Part shown: positions 10,024 through 22,982 of the stretch, piece by piece | How positions within the stretch are numbered: position 1 is the first letter of the stretch | Layout of the letters: every line of letters starts with the position of its first letter | Assembly: GCF_001761485.1 (NCBI RefSeq) | Contig: NC_090771.1 | Coordinates: 496,001-560,000, forward strand | Direction: 5' to 3' | DNA: 64,000 bases | Source of the DNA: Yarrowia lipolytica | Taxonomy: Eukaryota; Ascomycota; Dipodascomycetes; Dipodascales | Position numbers and translations under genes: made by a program | The notes under the pieces: model-generated | What the model was told of the DNA's origin: nothing | The model's database searches: none | What the model saw: the letters and a program-made list of their open reading frames with translations, nothing else

Positions 10024-11235
10024 TTAGAAGTCCTCGTCGAGACTGAAGCCGTTGGAGTTGGACTTCTCCTCTTGGTTGGAGTTGGCCATGACACCGGCCT
10101 TCTGGTAGTCGGACACTCGCTTCTCGAAAAAGTTGGTCTTGCCGGCCAGAGAGATGTTCTCCATGAAGTCGAAGGGGTTGGTGGAGTTATACACCTTGGA
10201 GTTACCGAGAGCAACTAGCAGACGGTCAGCGACAAACTCGATGTACTGGCACATCAGCTTGGCGTTCATACCAAGCAGACCACAGGGCAGAGCGTCAGTA
10301 AGGAACTCCTGCTCGATGCCAACAGCCTCGACAATGACGTCCTCAACAATCTTCTTTGAGGGTCGGTTCTCAAGGTGCGAGAAAAGCAGGCAGGCAAAGT
10401 CAGTGTGCAGACCCTCGTCTCGGGAGATGAGCTCGTTGGAGAAGGTGAGGCCAGGCATGAGACCTCGCTTCTTGAGCCAGAAGATGGAGGCGAAAGAGCC
10501 GGAGAAGAAGATGCCCTCGACGGCGGCAAAGGCAATGAGTCGCTCTCCAAAGGTGGACTCTTCGTCGGAGATCCACTTGAGGGCCCAGTCGGCCTTTTTC
10601 TTGATGCAGGGGATGGTCTCGATGGCGTTGAACAGGTAGGTTCGCTCTTTGGGGTCCTTGATGTATGTGTCGATCAGCAGCGAGTAGGTCTCGGAGTGGA
10701 TGTTCTCCATCATGATCTGGAAGCCGTAGAAGCACTTGGCCTCGGGGGCCTGCACCTCGCCGGAGAATCGCTCAACCAGGTTCTCGTTAACGATACCGTC
10801 GGAGGCAGCAAAGAATGCGAGAACGTGGGAGATGAAGAACCGCTCATCGTTGTTGAGTCTGTTCTCCCAGTCACCCATGTCCTTTCCAAGATCAATCTCC
10901 TCAGCTGTCCAGAAAGAGGCCTCGGCCTTCTTGTACATCTGCCAGATTTCGTGGTACTGGATGGGGAAGAGCACAAACCGTCGATGGTTCTCCTTGAGCA
11001 GAGGCTCGTCCTTCTCAGACTCTCGCAGTCGTCGTCGAACGCTCTTGTGGTCGCCCTCGATGATGTTGGCCTTGACAAACTCCTTCTTCTCCTCGACCTG
11101 GACGGCAGGGGAGGACTCGAGATCGTCCTCCTTGGAGTCGGCAACAGAGTCCTTGAACAGCTTCTTGTTGGGGGTCTTGAGCACGAGGTCGTTGAGGTCC
11201 TCGGCGACCTTCTTGGAGGGTGTCTGAGTGGCCAT
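10024..11235 (-). CDS. RNR2: Ribonucleotide reductase small (R2) subunit
   Basis: 403 residues of a class I R2 protein, which makes the tyrosyl radical and di-iron centre for dNTP synthesis. Iron ligands and radical site are present: the Asp in FWTAEEIDL, the Glu and His in [11 protein letters not shown] with the radical Tyr of that motif, and further ligands in the [11 protein letters not shown] and DEGLHTDF helices. The C-terminal peptide ends FSLDEDF, the tail that docks on the large subunit. The 60-residue N-terminus is acidic and phosphorylatable in style, like Rnr2. It is Rnr2 rather than Rnr4 because the ligands that Rnr4 has lost are kept. Start: ATG at 11235 (MATQTPSKK); the open frame upstream has no ATG. 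An MCB-type ACGCGT sits at 11451-11456, about 215 bp upstream, fitting S-phase control (inference). Confidence 0.97.
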   Translation of the reverse strand: MATQTPSKKVAEDLNDLVLKTPNKKLFKDSVADSKEDDLESSPAVQVEEKKEFVKANIIEGDHKSVRRRLRESEKDEPLLKENHRRFVLFPIQYHEIWQMYKKAEASFWTAEEIDLGKDMGDWENRLNNDERFFISHVLAFFAASDGIVNENLVERFSGEVQAPEAKCFYGFQIMMENIHSETYSLLIDTYIKDPKERTYLFNAIETIPCIKKKADWALKWISDEESTFGERLIAFAAVEGIFFSGSFASIFWLKKRGLMPGLTFSNELISRDEGLHTDFACLLFSHLENRPSKKIVEDVIVEAVGIEQEFLTDALPCGLLGMNAKLMCQYIEFVADRLLVALGNSKVYNSTNPFDFMENISLAGKTNFFEKRVSDYQKAGVMANSNQEEKSNSNGFSLDEDF

Positions 11236-14200
11236 TGTGTGTTTTTGTGTGGTGTGTCGGTAGAGGAGGTGGTATGTGCAAAAAAAGCAGGGCCCACGCA
11301 CAGGTATTTAAGGTGGATAAATTAAAACACGGTTGCGCGTGCTGGACAGAGAAATTCGCACAGCCAGCAATATGCACGCAACTTTTTTGTTTGGATGCAG
11401 CTCTCATGCATCCTACAACCAGCCAAAGAGCCATTGCATACAAAACCTAAACGCGTCAAACGTGTTGGAGGGGGGGGGCGTAAACTAGTGCGGGGCTGAG
11501 AGAGATTCTGGTCACGTGGGGTCCAAGCTGAGTGTAATGTTTGCTTAGTCATATTTCCTTCCGTTGTCCCAGCCTCAAGGCACCGTCCAAAACGACCTGC
11601 TCAAGCCGCCACCCGCCCCCCTACCCAAAGCATGCACGCGGTGCCTTTCAAAACACACGACCATGCACGCAAATTGACTAATTAACGTGCATGATGTACA
11701 GTCAACCACAACAATGGGTGGTGGATGGAGGAGAGGCCTGGGTGTGAAGCTAGCTGTATCAGGTGGTTCACCTCAACATGACCAGCTCATTGCGAGTTTC
11801 CGCTTTTCCGTAGTGTCAGTATTGGTGGAGTTGAAGAGCGGACCTTCTGACTTGTTGTGGTCCCCTTACGTGTTGATTGCGTCTAATTAATGTGCATGAA
11901 AACCCGGCACGCGTCGACCCCAGGCAACAGGACAAGAACATACAAGCAAATAAGGCCGATCCATGGCCATTGCGCAACAGGAGCAACGTTTCAGGATGAA
12001 GCCTGTAGCGTTATCAGATGTAGGGGCTGATCGGACTCAAGATGGATGTGTTGTTCGATGCCACGTTGTCTCGGGGCCCAAATTGGACTGTATAATTAGG
12101 TGACGCAATGTCAGCTTTGCATCATCTACGAACTACAGGCACAACGACCAGTCCTCATTATGATGAACGGTCAAGTGTGGTCCACTGATCCACCAAACCT
12201 CACACTGTACACATTCCTCGCAACTCTCTTCTGACTTGTTTCTGACTAACAAGGTGACGTTTACGGCATGCGGATGAACAAGCCGAAGGTGCGCTAACGC
12301 AACGCGAGGCTAACGGCGTGAGAATGATCGGGGACGCGATCGGGTATTGAAAGCATTACAGGCTCGGCTCAAAGGAGTGAGATAGAACGGAGTTTGTCAT
12401 GTGATCTTTTTGTTCCACCCTAGCAGTTTCCTACTAGACATATTGCGTACAATCTATCCACGTTTGTTGCGGCCCCTCCACCCCCACGTCACACCATTCC
12501 ATGTTTGGACGCGTTGCACTTTAACCCAAAGCGGCAAAGAGACTGAATTTTCGCCACATGACAATGGGGCAATGCGATGAGCTGAGCATGTGTGCGAGAA
12601 AGTGCACGGGGCTGGTTACAGACAGTGCGGTGCCCCGTTGACTTTTCGGATTAAGAGGACCACTCCTCATTGTGTCCAATTGATTCATTGACCTGGTTTC
12701 GTCATTGTCTCCATGCTGCTACAAGTAGACCGATTTATACCGGGGTTAGACTCATTGGAAGCCGACGATCTTCTCCATGTCGTCTTTTTAGTGTTGCCTT
12801 GTCCTTCTGCTGGTATATTATTTCACCCCTGTCTCACCTCCTTGCTCTCCGAGCCAGAGTTATCAGATCCTAATCAACATTCCCCTGAGCTTGGCACTTT
12901 ATCTGATCCTTCACTTTTGGGCTTGGCGCGCTTTGTCTGGTCCCAGCATCTGTTATCTGATCCTTTTGTCACGTGGACGAGGTAGAGGAGGAGGCTTCCG
13001 TATTCCTCAGTGTGACAGTGGCTTCTCACGATGCTACAGCTGGGGCCCAGAACGGCTTCTGTCGCGCACAGTGGTATGATGATCTTTTATCTCGGTGCAC
13101 GTAACGAGATATTGGGTCAATGATACACGAGACACGGCTCGTCTGTCTGATCAGCCAGTATGATACGAGTACCGGCACGAATACCTACATGCGATACACA
13201 GTTTTGCCTTGCGTGGTGGAGCTTTATGCGGAGATCTGGGCAGAATTGTCGATAGTACTCAGACGAGGGACCACTACAGGTACTTGAGTGGGAATCTGTT
13301 ATTGTCCATTTCTCTCTCTTGACGTTGGTCTTGACCAGTAACACGTGACAGCGTCTATCGTCTTTATGTAAGCCTGTAATGGGGATTGAACGAGATACAT
13401 ATACTATCAAGGAGATCGACGGAACCTACATTTGTAGGTCGTCTGGATCAAAAGGACTCTAACCCTTCCATACTGGCCTCCATACTGGCCCAATTACACC
13501 CGAACCGAGTATCACAGACGTAGATCTATCCCACAAGATGCCCTATACGTGTTATACTTGTACAACAATCACCCCAACTTGATTTACTTGACAAATCAGC
13601 TACAGTCCAAGTAAAGATCACACTCTCTCAACTAAAATGCATTTTCCCAATATACTCCGTGATAACATCCCCAAAATTCAAGAGAGACAGCACTTCTGGC
13701 CCCCAACTGTCCCTTGTACGTCTTCTGTCCCAAAGCTCCCCACATCCCCCTCTCAACTCACAAACATCATCCCTTGACGGTGTAGCAACTAATGGCGCAG
13801 GCCATATACAGCAACCTAAACTCTGCCGGAAACAGGACCTGTTGGCTACAGTAATGCCATAAATAGAAGTCTACAACAGGACCCAGCTACGTACAGTACG
13901 AGTAAGAGTATCCGTGCAAGTACAAGGAACAGCTACATACAGCATAGTAGCTACATTCTACAATCCTGTATTTACAGATAAAACACCTTCAATCGACTTC
14001 TTTTACTCATTTTAACCACTCCTTCCACGGTACACAGTCACCCCTTCATTCATACATGGGTGTCTCACCAAGTCAGACTCAGAATGTACAGTAGCTACCT
14101 CTGTCTATGTACGAAGGAGTAGCATAAAAATAGTCCAGACCAAGGCCACTTGTCGTCACGTGATCATCCGCCTGTCCGAACACCGGCGCTTGACGTGGCA

Positions 14201-14605
14201 ACTCGCCGTTGTGGACTTGCTTGACGTCTGGTGGCTCTGTAAAGTCGTTTCATGGACATTTCATCTCAGCCAAGGTTTCGCTTTTTCCCTTTCACTTTTT
14301 CGGCTCGCAGCTGGTGTGTACCAAAAAAACGCGTTTGCTGGCACCGCCTTCAGGGTTAGGTGCCCAGCCAAAACTAAAACCAAGGGCGAGAGTAAAAATA
14401 GCCCCTACATATCTCAGACAACGTATCGTATCATAACAGAAGCGGTTCGTGTCCAGCAACAAGAAAAGAACCCGGTCGACAGACACGCAAGCACGTGACA
14501 CACACACACACACTCTCACACACACTCGCTTACCCGCCGACGACTCCCCAAAAGCAAACGCACCGGTGCAAGCAACCCGTCAAAAACCTCATCACACAGC
14601 TCACA
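11236..14605. other. Long intergenic region between RNR2 and ROT1
   Basis: 3.4 kb without a supported gene, the longest gap between two divergently transcribed genes in the window. It holds ACGCGT at 11451, 11909 and 14329, CACGTG at 11513, 12970, 13342, 14157 and 14492, and the TACGAGTA octamer at 13164 and 13897. The small open frames lack ATG starts, splice signals or protein-like composition. Confidence 0.55.
11451..11456. promoter_or_regulatory. MCB-like ACGCGT upstream of RNR2
   Basis: The Mlu1 cell-cycle box is the usual MBF target upstream of ribonucleotide reductase genes in yeasts. The hexamer also occurs elsewhere in the window, so only its position near RNR2 makes it suggestive. 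Confidence 0.4.
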
Positions 14606-15352
14606 ATGAAACTGTCCACAATCTCAGCATTCGTCACCTCGGCGCTACTGGCGACGGTGGGCCACACACAGTCGGACTCCAGCTCCGTAGACGACCTGGA
14701 AGGCACCTGGTCGTCCAAATCTGGCGCAGTCATCACAGGCCCCGACTTTTACGACCCTATAGATGAGCTGCTGCTGGAACCCACTCTTCCAGGCATCTCG
14801 TACTCCTTCACCAAGGACGGTTTCTTCGAGGAGGCCATCTACCAGGTCTCCGCCAACCCCAAAGACCCCAAGTGTCCCACTGGTGTGCTCATCTTCCAGC
14901 ATGGTACCTACAACATCAGCGACAACGGAACTCTGACCCTGGAGCCTTACATGGTCGATGGCCGACAGCTGCTGTCAGATCCCTGCAAGCAGGAGGAAAA
15001 CGCCGTGTACTCGCGATACAACCAGACGGAAAAGTTCAAGCGATTCTCCGTCTACGTCGACCCCTACCACGGACGATACCGACTGGACCTGTTCCAGTTC
15101 AACGGAGCCCCCATGCCCCCCATGTATTTGGCCTACCGACCGGCCATGATGCTGCCCACGGTCACACTCAACCCCACCCAGGAGGCGTCGCAACCGGAAA
15201 ACACTGGCAGCACACGAGCAAAGATCCGACGAAGCATTGACAACCGAAAGGTGACCGGCATCAAGAAGCACTCCGTGGTGGACTACAACTCGCTGTGGTG
15301 GTTTGGCGTCTCCATGATTGCAGCTGGCGGAGCAGGTTGGTATTTTTTGTAA
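14606..15352 (+). CDS. ROT1: ER membrane chaperone Rot1
   Basis: 248 residues. Residues 1-21 form a signal sequence (MKLSTISAFVTSALLATVG), followed by the lumenal Rot1 domain: LEGTWSSKSGAVITGP, DFYDP, a PGISYSFTKDGFFEEA block and the VLIFQHGTYN block. N-glycosylation sequons are visible (NISDN, NGTL, NQTE). One C-terminal membrane segment (WWFGVSMIAAGGAGWYFL) ends the protein, giving a type I topology with almost no cytosolic tail. Rot1 helps fold glycoproteins and is needed for beta-1,6-glucan and O-mannosylation. The ATG at 14606 is chosen because it begins the signal peptide; the upstream frame reads through a CA-rich leader. Confidence 0.94.
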   Translation: MKLSTISAFVTSALLATVGHTQSDSSSVDDLEGTWSSKSGAVITGPDFYDPIDELLLEPTLPGISYSFTKDGFFEEAIYQVSANPKDPKCPTGVLIFQHGTYNISDNGTLTLEPYMVDGRQLLSDPCKQEENAVYSRYNQTEKFKRFSVYVDPYHGRYRLDLFQFNGAPMPPMYLAYRPAMMLPTVTLNPTQEASQPENTGSTRAKIRRSIDNRKVTGIKKHSVVDYNSLWWFGVSMIAAGGAGWYFL

Positions 15353-16328
15353 GTATATAGATAGAGTAACACTGGATGGTTTGATCATGGGTTGTAAACG
15401 AGACAATAGTCCACAGGTGGAGGACCCATAGATAAGTTTGAGCATGAACTAGTGTTTGAACAGGTGTGTAGACAAATTTAACCACTTTTGAAGCAAGTGC
15501 GTGCGAGTAGTGGGGAAGCTGCTGGTCTCCATGGGTGTGAGTAAAACCTGCTCATGGAATTGTGCGATTTGATGGACGACAACACAGGTGGCAAATGGGG
15601 GCAAGCTATCTGTGAAATACCCTTCCTAGGAATCGTTATTGATCACTCTTTCGGGTTTTGATGATGTGCCAGGTCCAGTTTTCGCTCCAAATGTGACCAT
15701 TCCAGACATGTTTGTTCATATATACTCATATATAAGAGTATCACTCATTCTGAGACGTCAGAGTCGCTCGTGACAGTTCCTCAACATTAGCCCAGGTTCT
15801 CTTGAAGTGGATTTTTGAACTGTTCTGGTTCAACTATGTACTTGCGATCATGTTTGGAGAGTGCGCTAGACCAATTGAAAAGCTATCAAATGTTTTCCAT
15901 GAAGAATAGTTCTTTACGAGGAACCAGTCTTCAATGGAAAAGTTGTGCGGCGCAGCATACTCACAAATCAAACGCCAGCCGACCGCACTATCGCCCAGTC
16001 GAAGCATGGCCCACCTATCGTAGAGTATTATTTATGGTGTCAAACACTACCCAACAATAATTTGACACAAAAACTCCTCCCAGGGGATGAACAATCTCCT
16101 TTCCTTCTTCTATGGCATTCTGGAAGCTCTAGGAGATGATCCAGGTAATCTATCCGTCTTTGTGATCGTGAGAGTGTACCAATTGATTATTGGGCCTTAT
16201 AATGACATAAATAGATCTTTTCTGACCCTCTAAACTCCCTTTTAAAGTCTTTCACCAACATTTTTCCAATTTTTCTCTTCTAATTCTGTCCTTATGTAGC
16301 ACATCACCACCCCGAGCTCTCATCCAGT
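15353..16328. other. Intergenic region downstream of ROT1
   Basis: About 1 kb of 3' flank and tRNA upstream sequence. The 9-mer GGTGGCAAA at 15587-15595 matches the Rpn4-binding PACE element but lies between two 3' ends, so it is probably chance. No gene seen. Confidence 0.5.
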
Positions 16329-16415
16329 GGCCCGATGGTTTAGTGGTATAATTCTCGCTTAGGGTGATCCTGGGCAATTTGCGAGAGGTCCCGGGTTCAA
16401 TTCCCGGTTGGGCCC
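16329..16415 (+). tRNA. tRNA-Pro(AGG) with a 15-nt intron
   Basis: Acceptor GGCCCGA/TTGGGCC with discriminator C, D-arm TGGTTTAGTGGTATAAT, anticodon stem CTCGC/GCGAG with AGG at 16361-16363, and T-arm CCGGGTTCAATTCCCGG. The inserted stretch 16365-16379 lies after position 37. Removing it restores a standard 72-nt tRNA. Confidence 0.93.
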
Positions 16416-17126
16416 TATCCTTTTTGCTATTCTCAGCATCTATTCATGCCTCCGGAATGTTTTTTGGTGACCTCGATATCACTATATCTCGATTGCGGGT
16501 GGGTGCAGTTATGATCATACGGCACTCCAACAGAACTGCACCCATGAACCAACCTGCCTGGATTTTGTGTAACATGCTCAATAGTACAATGCGATAATGT
16601 ACTGTACGGTACATACTGTACTCTCCTCTTCCACATTGTTGTTTCCTGGTGGAAGTTCGTTTTCTTCTCGCGCACATGCGGTGCTCTCTAAGTACCTGAG
16701 CCAGAGATAGTGAATGAACAGGGATATTGTAAGGGAAGAGAAGCTAGTAATAAAAAAGACTGTCTGATATTCACGTTTTTGAACTCCCCATTGTTCTATC
16801 GATACTCTCCCGTCGTTTGAATTTTTTTTCTTTCTCATTGTAATCAACGATACACATTTACTGGTCTGGAATGTATGATACAGAGATATATCCAAATACA
16901 AGTAATTTCAGGGCATCGTGATGATTCTTTGACATCCAGAGAAGTCAGAAACACACTGTTATGCTGTCATACACCACCCTGATACTTCTCCATACATCAT
17001 ATATCCTCATTCTGTAAAAAATACGCTAGTCAGAACGAAGCCATTTCACTTACTTTTTTTCAACATCGAAATTCTACACTCAACACACTCCCTTATCTCC
17101 ACATTCTATTGTATTCATTCAGTTAT
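16416..17126. other. Intergenic region between tRNA-Pro and the UBR1 3' end
   Basis: AT-rich, with a cluster of GTAC-containing words around 16597-16622 and T runs that may serve Pol III and Pol II termination. No gene seen. Confidence 0.5.
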
Positions 17127-20100
17127 TTAAAGAGTCTCCCATCCTCCGGGGTCATGGGAAGAGTCAAGCTGTCGTGCAATGTAGTTGGGAATACCCGGCT
17201 GCAACCACATTTCTCGCATGAACTTTTCGTATCTACCCTCGTTGAGGAACTGAGGACGTCCTCGCTTCATTACCTCGTCTCGCTCTCCATGCAGGTCAAA
17301 GTAAGGGGCAGGGTGGAACGATCCCTGGTCCTTGGAAAGTAGCAGAATAGAGGTCTTCTTAGGTAGCAAGAAGATGCATTTGTCTCTGTGGTGCTTTCGC
17401 ATATGCTTGTTGCACTCACCACTCTTGTCTGCATCCCAGGGGTCATTGTACTGGGTGTTCACAGACTCTCCACAGAAGAGACACACGGCCGGATCTGTTG
17501 ACATGCTCTTGCTCTGCTGCTTCACAGAGGGAGAAGCATGATATCCAGGAGTGTAAAGATCGTCTAGTCGTTCGGGGAGATGCAAAAGCCTCTGGGGAGC
17601 AAAATAGAAGGGCACAATGGGCTTGGATGCCGCATTGATGGTGTTGAAGGCACGGGCCTCAATGCTAAACACTTCAGAAGTGCCCAACACGCCCTGAAGA
17701 ATGTCATCGAGATGGGGAATCTTGAGGAAGCGGGTAAGCTTCTGAGCCTCATACCAGTCGTTTTCACAATCATCAATGTCATCGTCCTCAGATATTTCAG
17801 GAGTCTCACCGGAGGCATAGAGTCCGTAGACAAGCAGACATGCCTCTCGAAGACAAACAGTCGTAGCCTTGACAGCTAGAGTGTAGACTGTAGCAGCAAC
17901 GGCCTCCGTAACCTCAGGAACGCCCTCCTGGTGCTGCAGCAGCCGCTCAGCAATAGCCTTGACAGCTTCAATTCCCTGCTCGTGACCAAAGAACCTAGGC
18001 ATGTGCTCAAACACGGGTCCTCGAGTCCAGTCCAGCTCGCCCTTTGCCCAGGTCTTTATGAAGTAATCCAGGTTGAGAGCCAGCTTCTGGGAAACAAAGT
18101 ATCGTAGCATATGGTTGAACTGCAAGCCGACGAACCGGTCATAACACAGGAAAACAGCCAGCCGCTCGATTCCAGCAGACTGGTTGACGGTCATGAACTG
18201 GCGAGACAGAGTGTGGTTCTGAGCAGTTCGAATCTGTGTGAGAGCCACAAACACAATCTCACACATGTTTCGCAGGGTAGCCACGTTGTTAGACGACAGC
18301 TGCTCGAAGAAGAGACCGGTGGGCTGCGTAGCAACTCCTCGGAGCGAAATCTCCAGCTGCTGAACAGTGTTGGACAGAATCTTGATGAGATCAGCAGGGT
18401 TTTCAATTCGTGTCATGATCGCCGCAAGACCAGGTTCGAATCGGTTTTCCCACTGCACAATGAGCTGGTCCAGCCAAAAGTCGTCGTGATCTTCACCCTC
18501 GTCACCGGCCTGAGTGGCGTCCGCAAGCTGGTTACCCAGGATGACACTTGCAGTAAGAGGCTCACGTACCTCAAAACGTCCATCAAGATAGTCTAGGAAA
18601 ATCTTGTTCTCGCCGGCCAGACTGCCGCTGCCTCCAGCTTCACTGGGCGAACTCAGAACAGTATCCCAGTTTCGCTCGTTGGACGAGTGGAACACAGGTA
18701 AGAACACGTCGTTGAAAGACTTGCATAGAGGACACAGGAATTCGCCGGCTTCGGGGTTCTCGGCCTTGTTTCGAGTCACTTGAGTCTGCTTGAGAATGGT
18801 CTTTCTCAGTTCCAAGTAGCACTCGTGGTGCATGCCGTGACCACATGAGGTGGCAACAGTGCCGTGGTTCTCGTTGGGGAAACCCGGTCCGATTCGGTTT
18901 CGAGCCACACGTTCGTCCTGGAGCTTCTGCCACTCAGGATCACATGTGAACTTGAGCTGCATCATCACATCAGACCGAGATTGGTCCAGGTTACCGTTCC
19001 AGTTGAGACACTCCTCAACAAGATCGCTGTGGTCGGCAGGGAAGCGCCGGTAGACGTTGGAGGAGGTAAAGAGGCCAGAGACTCCGAAAACAGCGCCAGG
19101 AGCATTGCTCTTGGACTGCATGCAGAGAATACACACGTCCTCGTTGGACTCTCCGCCCTCCATGTCCTCATCCTCACCGGAGTTGTCGGCATGGTTCTGC
19201 TCAAACGCCTGCTGCTGCTGCTTGAACTCCTCCATGATACGAGCCTGTCGCTGCTTGGCCTGCTCTCGCTTGGTCGAGGTCGGGGACATAGCTCCGGACG
19301 ATCCAGACACAGCGGTGCTAGCCACAGAAGAGGCAAGCTTGTCGGAAAGCTCTCGAAGAGCAATATCATCACCAGCAAGCTTGTCCACAAGATAACGGAT
19401 CACAGCACCGTTCTTGGGATGCTCCTGCTCATAAAGCTTGCACAGGGGTTCAACGAGCATAGATCCCAGCTCATTAGCACCCAGTCTGTAGTCAGGGAGG
19501 GGACCAGAAGCGGTGGTGGCAAACTCCTGGGGATCAATATCAACTTGAGACTTGTCGGTCACAGCAACAAGAATGAGATGCAGCAAGAGACCAGTAATGT
19601 CGCCATCAGGCTGACCCACCAGGAACTCAAGCACAGACTTGCAGAAGTAAGCAAATGGCCGGGTCTTGGTGAAGGCTCCAATGTTCTTGAATACTCCCTC
19701 AAGAGGAGGGTCCATGGGAGGCATGACCACAACTTCAGACTCACTGCAGCCTTGCTTCTTGGCAAGACGAGTCTGCAAAACTCGCAAACAGTCGTTTCGC
19801 TGGTTAGACGAGAAGTGGGCAAAGTAGGGGTCAACCATGTCAAAGTACTCGTCCTTGAGCTTGTATTTTCGAGACTCAGAGTTGCCTGTGGGCTGCTGGA
19901 TTTCTGCAACGTCCAGAAGAATGGTCTCAAACAGCTCCTCGGAGGTTAGATCTTCCGAAATCTGTTTGCAGATCTCCGTGAAAGAGTTTGGTCGGAAGCA
20001 GAGAGAGTGCACAATCTGCTTGAGAATATGAGCCCGTTTGGTTTCCTTCTCATCGTAGCCGTACAGATGAGTTCGCTCAAGCACAAGCACCAAAAGGGTG

Positions 20101-22804
20101 TGAAGGAGCTCCTCAATCATGTACTTCTCCTTGTCCTCGTAAACGGGATGCTTGGTGTCAGGAGTAGACAGCTGGGACAATCCAAACCGGTGCACAATGG
20201 AAACAAAGACGAGAGCAGGGTCGTGAACTGCAAGGGCAGTCTGAACCATGAACAGGTCTCGAGCAAAGGCAGTGTCTCGGAGACTCTGGTCTCGGTAGTG
20301 GGTTAGCTGAGAGACCACATTGACACCATTTCGGACCCACAGGCCAACCTTGATCTGTGATAACAGAACCAGCACTCGAATTGGATATTCAAACAGCACC
20401 GAGAGGGCCAAGGATCGAGGATGAACGGCCTGATCCATGGGGTTGGGACCATCGGCAAGCTGCACATCGGTGAGGATCTCCCGCAGGCGTCGACTCTGCA
20501 TCACCTGACCGCACTCAATTAGCCAAGAACAGAAGGCGTGAAGAGGATGGTACAGAGACACGTCCTGAGACGCAACGTCAAACTTGAGAGTCAGGTACTG
20601 CTCCATTCCCCAGTTGACAGACACGAACTCAGGCACGTTGGCCTCGTTGCTCATGCTTCGGTAGTTGAGCCGACCAGAACCCCACAGGGTGAGGGCATTG
20701 CTGACAATTCGAATAGCAGCCTCGTTGTCCTCCAGTCGGCAGCTTCGAGATCCACTGGCAATCATTTGACCAAGTTGTAGCAGACAGGCAGTGGGGTAGA
20801 AGAAATAAACCCAGGTGTCGATTTCAAACTCGATATGGGTGCCGACTTGCCGCTTCATGGTCTGAGCACCCTGGAAAAGCAGAAAGAGGTCAGAAACTTG
20901 TCGAATTCGATCGGGAGCACCACAGGTGTTCTCCTTCTCGGTGGTGCGGTTGAGGATGTAGTTCATGTCATGGAAGATGCGTCTGAAGCGCGTATGCTGG
21001 GCACGAAGAACAAGCATTTCAACCTTGTGGTAGCCCACATTGACAGCATCAGCAGGGCCAAATGCTCCTCTAGTGAAAAAGAGGAACAAGGCACCCATGT
21101 AATCTGTCAGATATTTGTACTTGGAGATCTGAGTCGCAATCGAGGGCGCTGTCAGAAGCTGTGTAGAGAGATGCGTGATGACAGACACCTCATGTTCTCG
21201 GTCCAGCAGAATGTGCATCTCAACTATCTGTCGGTAGATCTCGGCATAGTAGATTCCAAGAATAGACTTGAAGCCGGGGTGTGCGACCATGACAGAAATG
21301 TACAGGTTTTGGAGGACATTTCGAATCGATTTCCAAAGTCGAATGTCAAAGAAGAGCAAGTAGCAGACACGTGCTCGCTTGCTCATGGGGCAACCCAGGA
21401 GCTCCAGAACCTCGGGAGCAGACCAATCGGGGTTTGTTCTACCCCGAACCCAGTAATCAGGGTTACCGGTAGTCAGCGGAGTGTCAGGATCTCGTCCGAT
21501 ACCGTTTCCAGCATTTCCAATTGGGTTGGTTTCCTGCTCAGGCACATCAAATTCGGCCATGTTCTCCTGGTAGTCCTCGTACTCGGGAATATCACCCTCG
21601 GGGGTAAGAGCAGCCCGTTTCTCCATTCGGTCCTTGTAGTGTGCGACGTCCGCGTCCAAGTTGAAGGGCACCTCACCCAGGAACTTGGCAGAGCCTACTC
21701 TCCATGGCCGACAGAATGCTTTGCACACGATATCTCGAATGGCAAAGTAGTTGCCCTGGATGGGGCACTTGGAGATGTCATCTAGCCAGTGAATGATGGT
21801 GTCGCACATTTCTTCTCGGAACGAGTCTCTGGACGATCGCACCGAAGTGGCCATTTCGTTCATGCCCGCCGTACTTGTAGGGATGAGCATGGTGTGAGCC
21901 ATTTGTCGTTTGGCGTCCATCAAGTCTCCAAGAGAAGAGGACACACGAACTGTAGCTCTTCCGTGGCTGTCAATGTGTTGGGACACCATTTTGCAAAAGT
22001 TGTCGTTCTTGCCGGTCGCCTTTTTGATGAGAATCTCGGCATGGGTGAAACTGTACCGCTGGTCGTTCCACATGCTCAGGGTGAATCTGCTGTCGTCATG
22101 GTCATCACGAGCACCATAGACGCTGGGAGAGAGCTGCGAGTTGACAAAGTTGGCCAGCACCTGCTCTGCCTCGGTGAACTTGTAGATGGCCACGTCCGAG
22201 TGACTGAGCACGTCAATCAGGTAGTCCATAGCGGTCTCCACGGTCTCCAAAAGAGCGTCGTAGAGGTCTTGAGGCAGGTCCGAGGCTGTGAAGTTGTCAA
22301 TCTCGTGATACTTGCAGGAGAACTGCTTCACCCAGGCTTCGGGGTCGCCACAGTCACAAACACCACCGTTAGAGGTGGGAGAGATGCTGACAGTGACCTG
22401 GTGGTCCTGATGATCTTCAGGGTTGAAGCAGTAGGAACACAGAACACAGGTTTCGTCAAGCCCACAGGTCAGACATCGGTAGGTGGGTTCGCCCTTGGAA
22501 AATCGTCTTACACAGGGTCTGCCAGGGTGAGCAGGATCATCTCGGTTGTCGGCCATAATGTACTCCTCTTCGTCTTCAGACTCACTTTCCTGGTCGTCCT
22601 TGGCCTCGGGGCGGTCTGGGAAGAACAGGTTGAAGTATTTGCCATCGTCACTGGCCGCCAGGAACAGCGCCCGTCTCAGATCGCTTCGCACCTTGTTGTC
22701 ATATTTGTTTCCAAACTTGCGTGGACACTCCAGCAGGTATTTGCGGAGCACTGGGTTAGCACATGTGGGGCGGTAGTGGAACAGAAATACTCACTAGACA
22801 CCAT
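17127..22804 (-). CDS. UBR1: E3 ubiquitin ligase of the N-degron pathway (N-recognin Ubr1)
   Basis: Two exons: 22804-22795 (ATGGTGTCTA) and 22750-17127, with a 44-nt intron (donor GTGAGT, acceptor CTAACCCAG). The product is 1877 residues. Near residues 82-152 lies a UBR box with its Cys/His zinc ligands (CVRRFSKGEPTYRC, VCDCGDPEAW, CKYH), which binds basic N-terminal residues. An acidic Ser/Glu stretch precedes it. A ClpS-like N-domain region follows around 300-400. A RING-H2 domain with a long insert runs from about 1207 (CILCMQSK) through CGHGMHHECY to about 1342 (CPLCKSF). The C-terminal autoinhibitory region carries Cys/His pairs (CLFCGE, about 1757). Ubr1 works with Rad6. The second exon begins in mid-codon (A|TG), so no in-frame ATG exists unless the tiny first exon is included. 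Confidence 0.95.
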
Positions 22805-22973
22805 TTTGGAAGTGGAATATGGCAATTAGTTGTTTTTTCTATCGAAAAGAATCAGTTGAGGGTTGTAGTGCTCTGGTGAAGGCCAAGAGAGGTCAAAAGA
22901 CAGAGTTTGGGATGCTGCATGATCTTTATTACAGTTGAAGCACAAGATGGAGATTGCCACTCCTTAGGCGGTA

Positions 22974-22982
22974 GGTGGCAAA
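22974..22982 (+). promoter_or_regulatory. PACE-like GGTGGCAAA upstream of UBR1
   Basis: Identical to the Rpn4-binding proteasome-associated control element, 170 bp upstream of the UBR1 start codon. By chance about 0.5 copies of the 9-mer would be expected in the whole window; three are present. Confidence 0.4.

Noticed and set aside
18864-22829. Several long antisense frames over UBR1
   Set aside because: Leu/Val/His/Gly-rich shadows of the UBR1 coding strand.
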